In this document: in pieces, positions 6,055 through 6,793 of the stretch | Position numbering within the stretch: the stretch's first letter is position 1 | How the letters are laid out: the number at the start of each line of letters is the position of its first letter | From: Lachnospiraceae bacterium | Lineage (GTDB): Bacteria > Bacillota > Clostridia > Lachnospirales > Lachnospiraceae | DNA: 6,793 nucleotides | NCBI GenBank assembly: GCA_900772685.1 | Contig: CAAGRP010000257.1 | Location: forward strand, 1-6,793 | Direction of reading: 5' to 3' | Position numbers and translations under genes: made by a program | Notes under the pieces: generated by a model | Seen by the model: only the letters and a program-made list of their open reading frames with translations | Told to the model about the DNA's origin: nothing | Databases searched by the model: none

Positions 6055-6792
6055 TCAGTTGTTTCTCTTCTGGATAAGGTTCTCCTGAACCCTTCTGTAA
6101 AGCTCCTTTGCGGCATTGTAACCCATGTTTCTCTGTCTGTGGTTAATGGCTGCAGTCTCAACGATGACAGCAAGGTTTCTTCCGGGTCTTATCGGGATCG
6201 AATGGCTCGGAAGCTTTATTCCGAGATATTCCACAAACTCATCCTCGAGTCCGAGCCTGTCATACTCTTTATCCTTATCCCACTCTGAGAGCTGGATAAC
6301 AAGGCCGATATTATGACTGTTCTCGACACTTTCTATACCGAACAGAGTCTTAACGTCTATTATACCGATTCCGCGAAGCTCAATAAAGTGCTTCGTTATC
6401 TCAGGCGATGATCCTACAAGAGTAACGTCGCTTATCCTTCTGACCTCAACAACATCATCACTTACAAGACGATGACCTCGCTTTATAAGCTCAAGCGCAG
6501 CCTCGCTCTTTCCTATTCCGCTTTCTCCCGTAATAAGGACTCCTTCACCGAAAACATCGACAAGAACGCCGTGTATGGTTATCATCGGAGCAAGCTGCTC
6601 ACCCAACCATCTGAATATCTTTGCCGAGAATTCAGAAGTCGTCATGCTTGAGACAAGGAGAGGTACTCCGTATCTTGTTGCCACTTCAATAAGGCCTTCA
6701 CACGGAATGTTGTCACTTGTATGAGCCATTCGATCCCGATAAGACCCGGAAGAAACCTTGCTGTCATCGTTGAGACTGCAGCCATTAACCAC
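6055..6792 (-). CDS. hprK: HPr kinase/phosphorylase, 3' part; true 5' end missing, replaced by an inverted duplicate
   Basis: HprK phosphorylates and dephosphorylates Ser46 of HPr, which then works with CcpA in carbon catabolite control of low-GC Gram-positive bacteria. The frame is open to the right edge (245 residues), but only residues ~25-245 (6722-6055) are HprK. Visible are the end of the N-terminal domain (EGLIEVATRYGVPLL), Walker A GESGIGKS (89-96), HRLVSDDVVEV (107-117), the family signature ELRGIGIIDVKTLFG (138-152) and HSIPIRPGRNLAVIVETAAINHRQ (197-220). The kinase domain is complete; about 90 N-terminal residues of the usual ~310 are absent. Residues 1-24 are not HprK: they are the antisense translation of codons for part of residues 197-220, because 6723-6793 is the reverse complement of 6138-6208. 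The ATG near 6792 should not be taken as a start. The stop lies 3 bases from the yigZ stop. Confidence 0.93.
   Translation of the reverse strand: MVNGCSLNDDSKVSSGSYRDRMAHTSDNIPCEGLIEVATRYGVPLLVSSMTTSEFSAKIFRWLGEQLAPMITIHGVLVDVFGEGVLITGESGIGKSEAALELIKRGHRLVSDDVVEVRRISDVTLVGSSPEITKHFIELRGIGIIDVKTLFGIESVENSHNIGLVIQLSEWDKDKEYDRLGLEDEFVEYLGIKLPSHSIPIRPGRNLAVIVETAAINHRQRNMGYNAAKELYRRVQENLIQKRNN
6138..6208 (+). repeat. Inverted repeat, internal arm (within hprK)
   Basis: This 71-base stretch begins TGTGGTTAATGGCTGCAG and ends GGGATCGAATGGCTC. It is identical to the reverse complement of 6723-6793. Here it encodes, on the minus strand, a conserved piece of HprK (IRPGRNLAVIVETAAINH), so this is the native copy. 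The match stops at base 6209. Confidence 0.97.
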
Positions 6793-6793
6793 A
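6723..6793 (-). repeat. Inverted repeat, terminal arm (probable assembly or amplification artefact)
   Basis: The last 71 bases are an exact reverse complement of 6138-6208, with 514 bases between the arms. The match runs to the final base of the window and ends at 6723; 6722 and beyond are normal hprK. It replaces the expected hprK 5' coding sequence with an antisense copy of the gene's own 3' part. This is the form expected for an inverted chimera at a contig end. Confidence 0.95.

Noticed and set aside
6076..6100. Small hairpin GGTTC-TCCT-GAACC near the 3' end of hprK as a terminator
   Set aside because: It has a 5-base stem, no T-tract on either side, and lies inside conserved coding sequence.
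6138..6793. Inverted repeat as a mobile-element end, phase-inversion switch or attachment site
   Set aside because: One arm is conserved hprK coding sequence, the other ends at the last base of the window, there is no recombinase gene, and the intervening DNA is plain hprK.

Overview
The window looks like a stretch of ordinary housekeeping chromosome from a Gram-positive clostridium, most likely of the Lachnospiraceae. The evidence is the set of proteins: HPr kinase/phosphorylase, a clostridial class A penicillin-binding protein with a Pro/Thr tail, and the tsaE-tsaB-rimI order. Clear Shine-Dalgarno sites and moderate GC agree with this. No mobile element, CRISPR array, tRNA or rRNA was seen.

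Layout, left to right. Positions 1-130 hold the start of an unrecognised minus-strand gene that runs off the left edge, with a near-perfect sigma-A promoter at 170-197. Positions 194-964 (minus) are an unusual reading frame: the first ~97 residues are the N-terminal two thirds of RimI, and the rest is an FHA domain preceded by an acidic linker. tsaB (967-1671) and tsaE (1668-2111) lie upstream on the same strand, overlapping by 4 bases, and with rimI form the t6A/ribosomal acetylation operon. A short intergenic region with back-to-back promoters separates tsaE from a divergent cyclophilin-type peptidyl-prolyl isomerase (2266-2784, plus). A strong hairpin terminator (2822-2850) is shared by the isomerase and the convergent PBP1A-like gene (2855-5341, minus). 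A second divergent intergenic region leads to a YigZ/IMPACT-family gene (5425-6051, plus). This converges with only 3 bases of spacing on the 3' part of hprK (6055 onward, minus), which runs to the right edge.

Two places do not look like intact chromosome. (1) The last 71 bases (6723-6793) are an exact reverse complement of 6138-6208 inside hprK. The apparent N-terminus of the hprK frame is therefore the antisense translation of the gene's own 3' part. This is best explained as an inverted chimera at a contig end, not as biology. (2) GC falls from about 42-46% to about 34% (hand count) left of ~660, exactly where RimI similarity stops and the FHA protein begins. The left ~660 bases are probably foreign to the rest: either a chimeric join or a real rearrangement/transfer that destroyed rimI and removed whatever followed it (tsaD in many relatives).

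Functionally the intact genes cover tRNA t6A modification (TsaE, TsaB), protein folding (cyclophilin), peptidoglycan synthesis (PBP1A-like) and carbon catabolite control (HprK). I found no convincing novel system. The two junctions are the observations most worth checking, because either could be mistaken for a new fusion protein.
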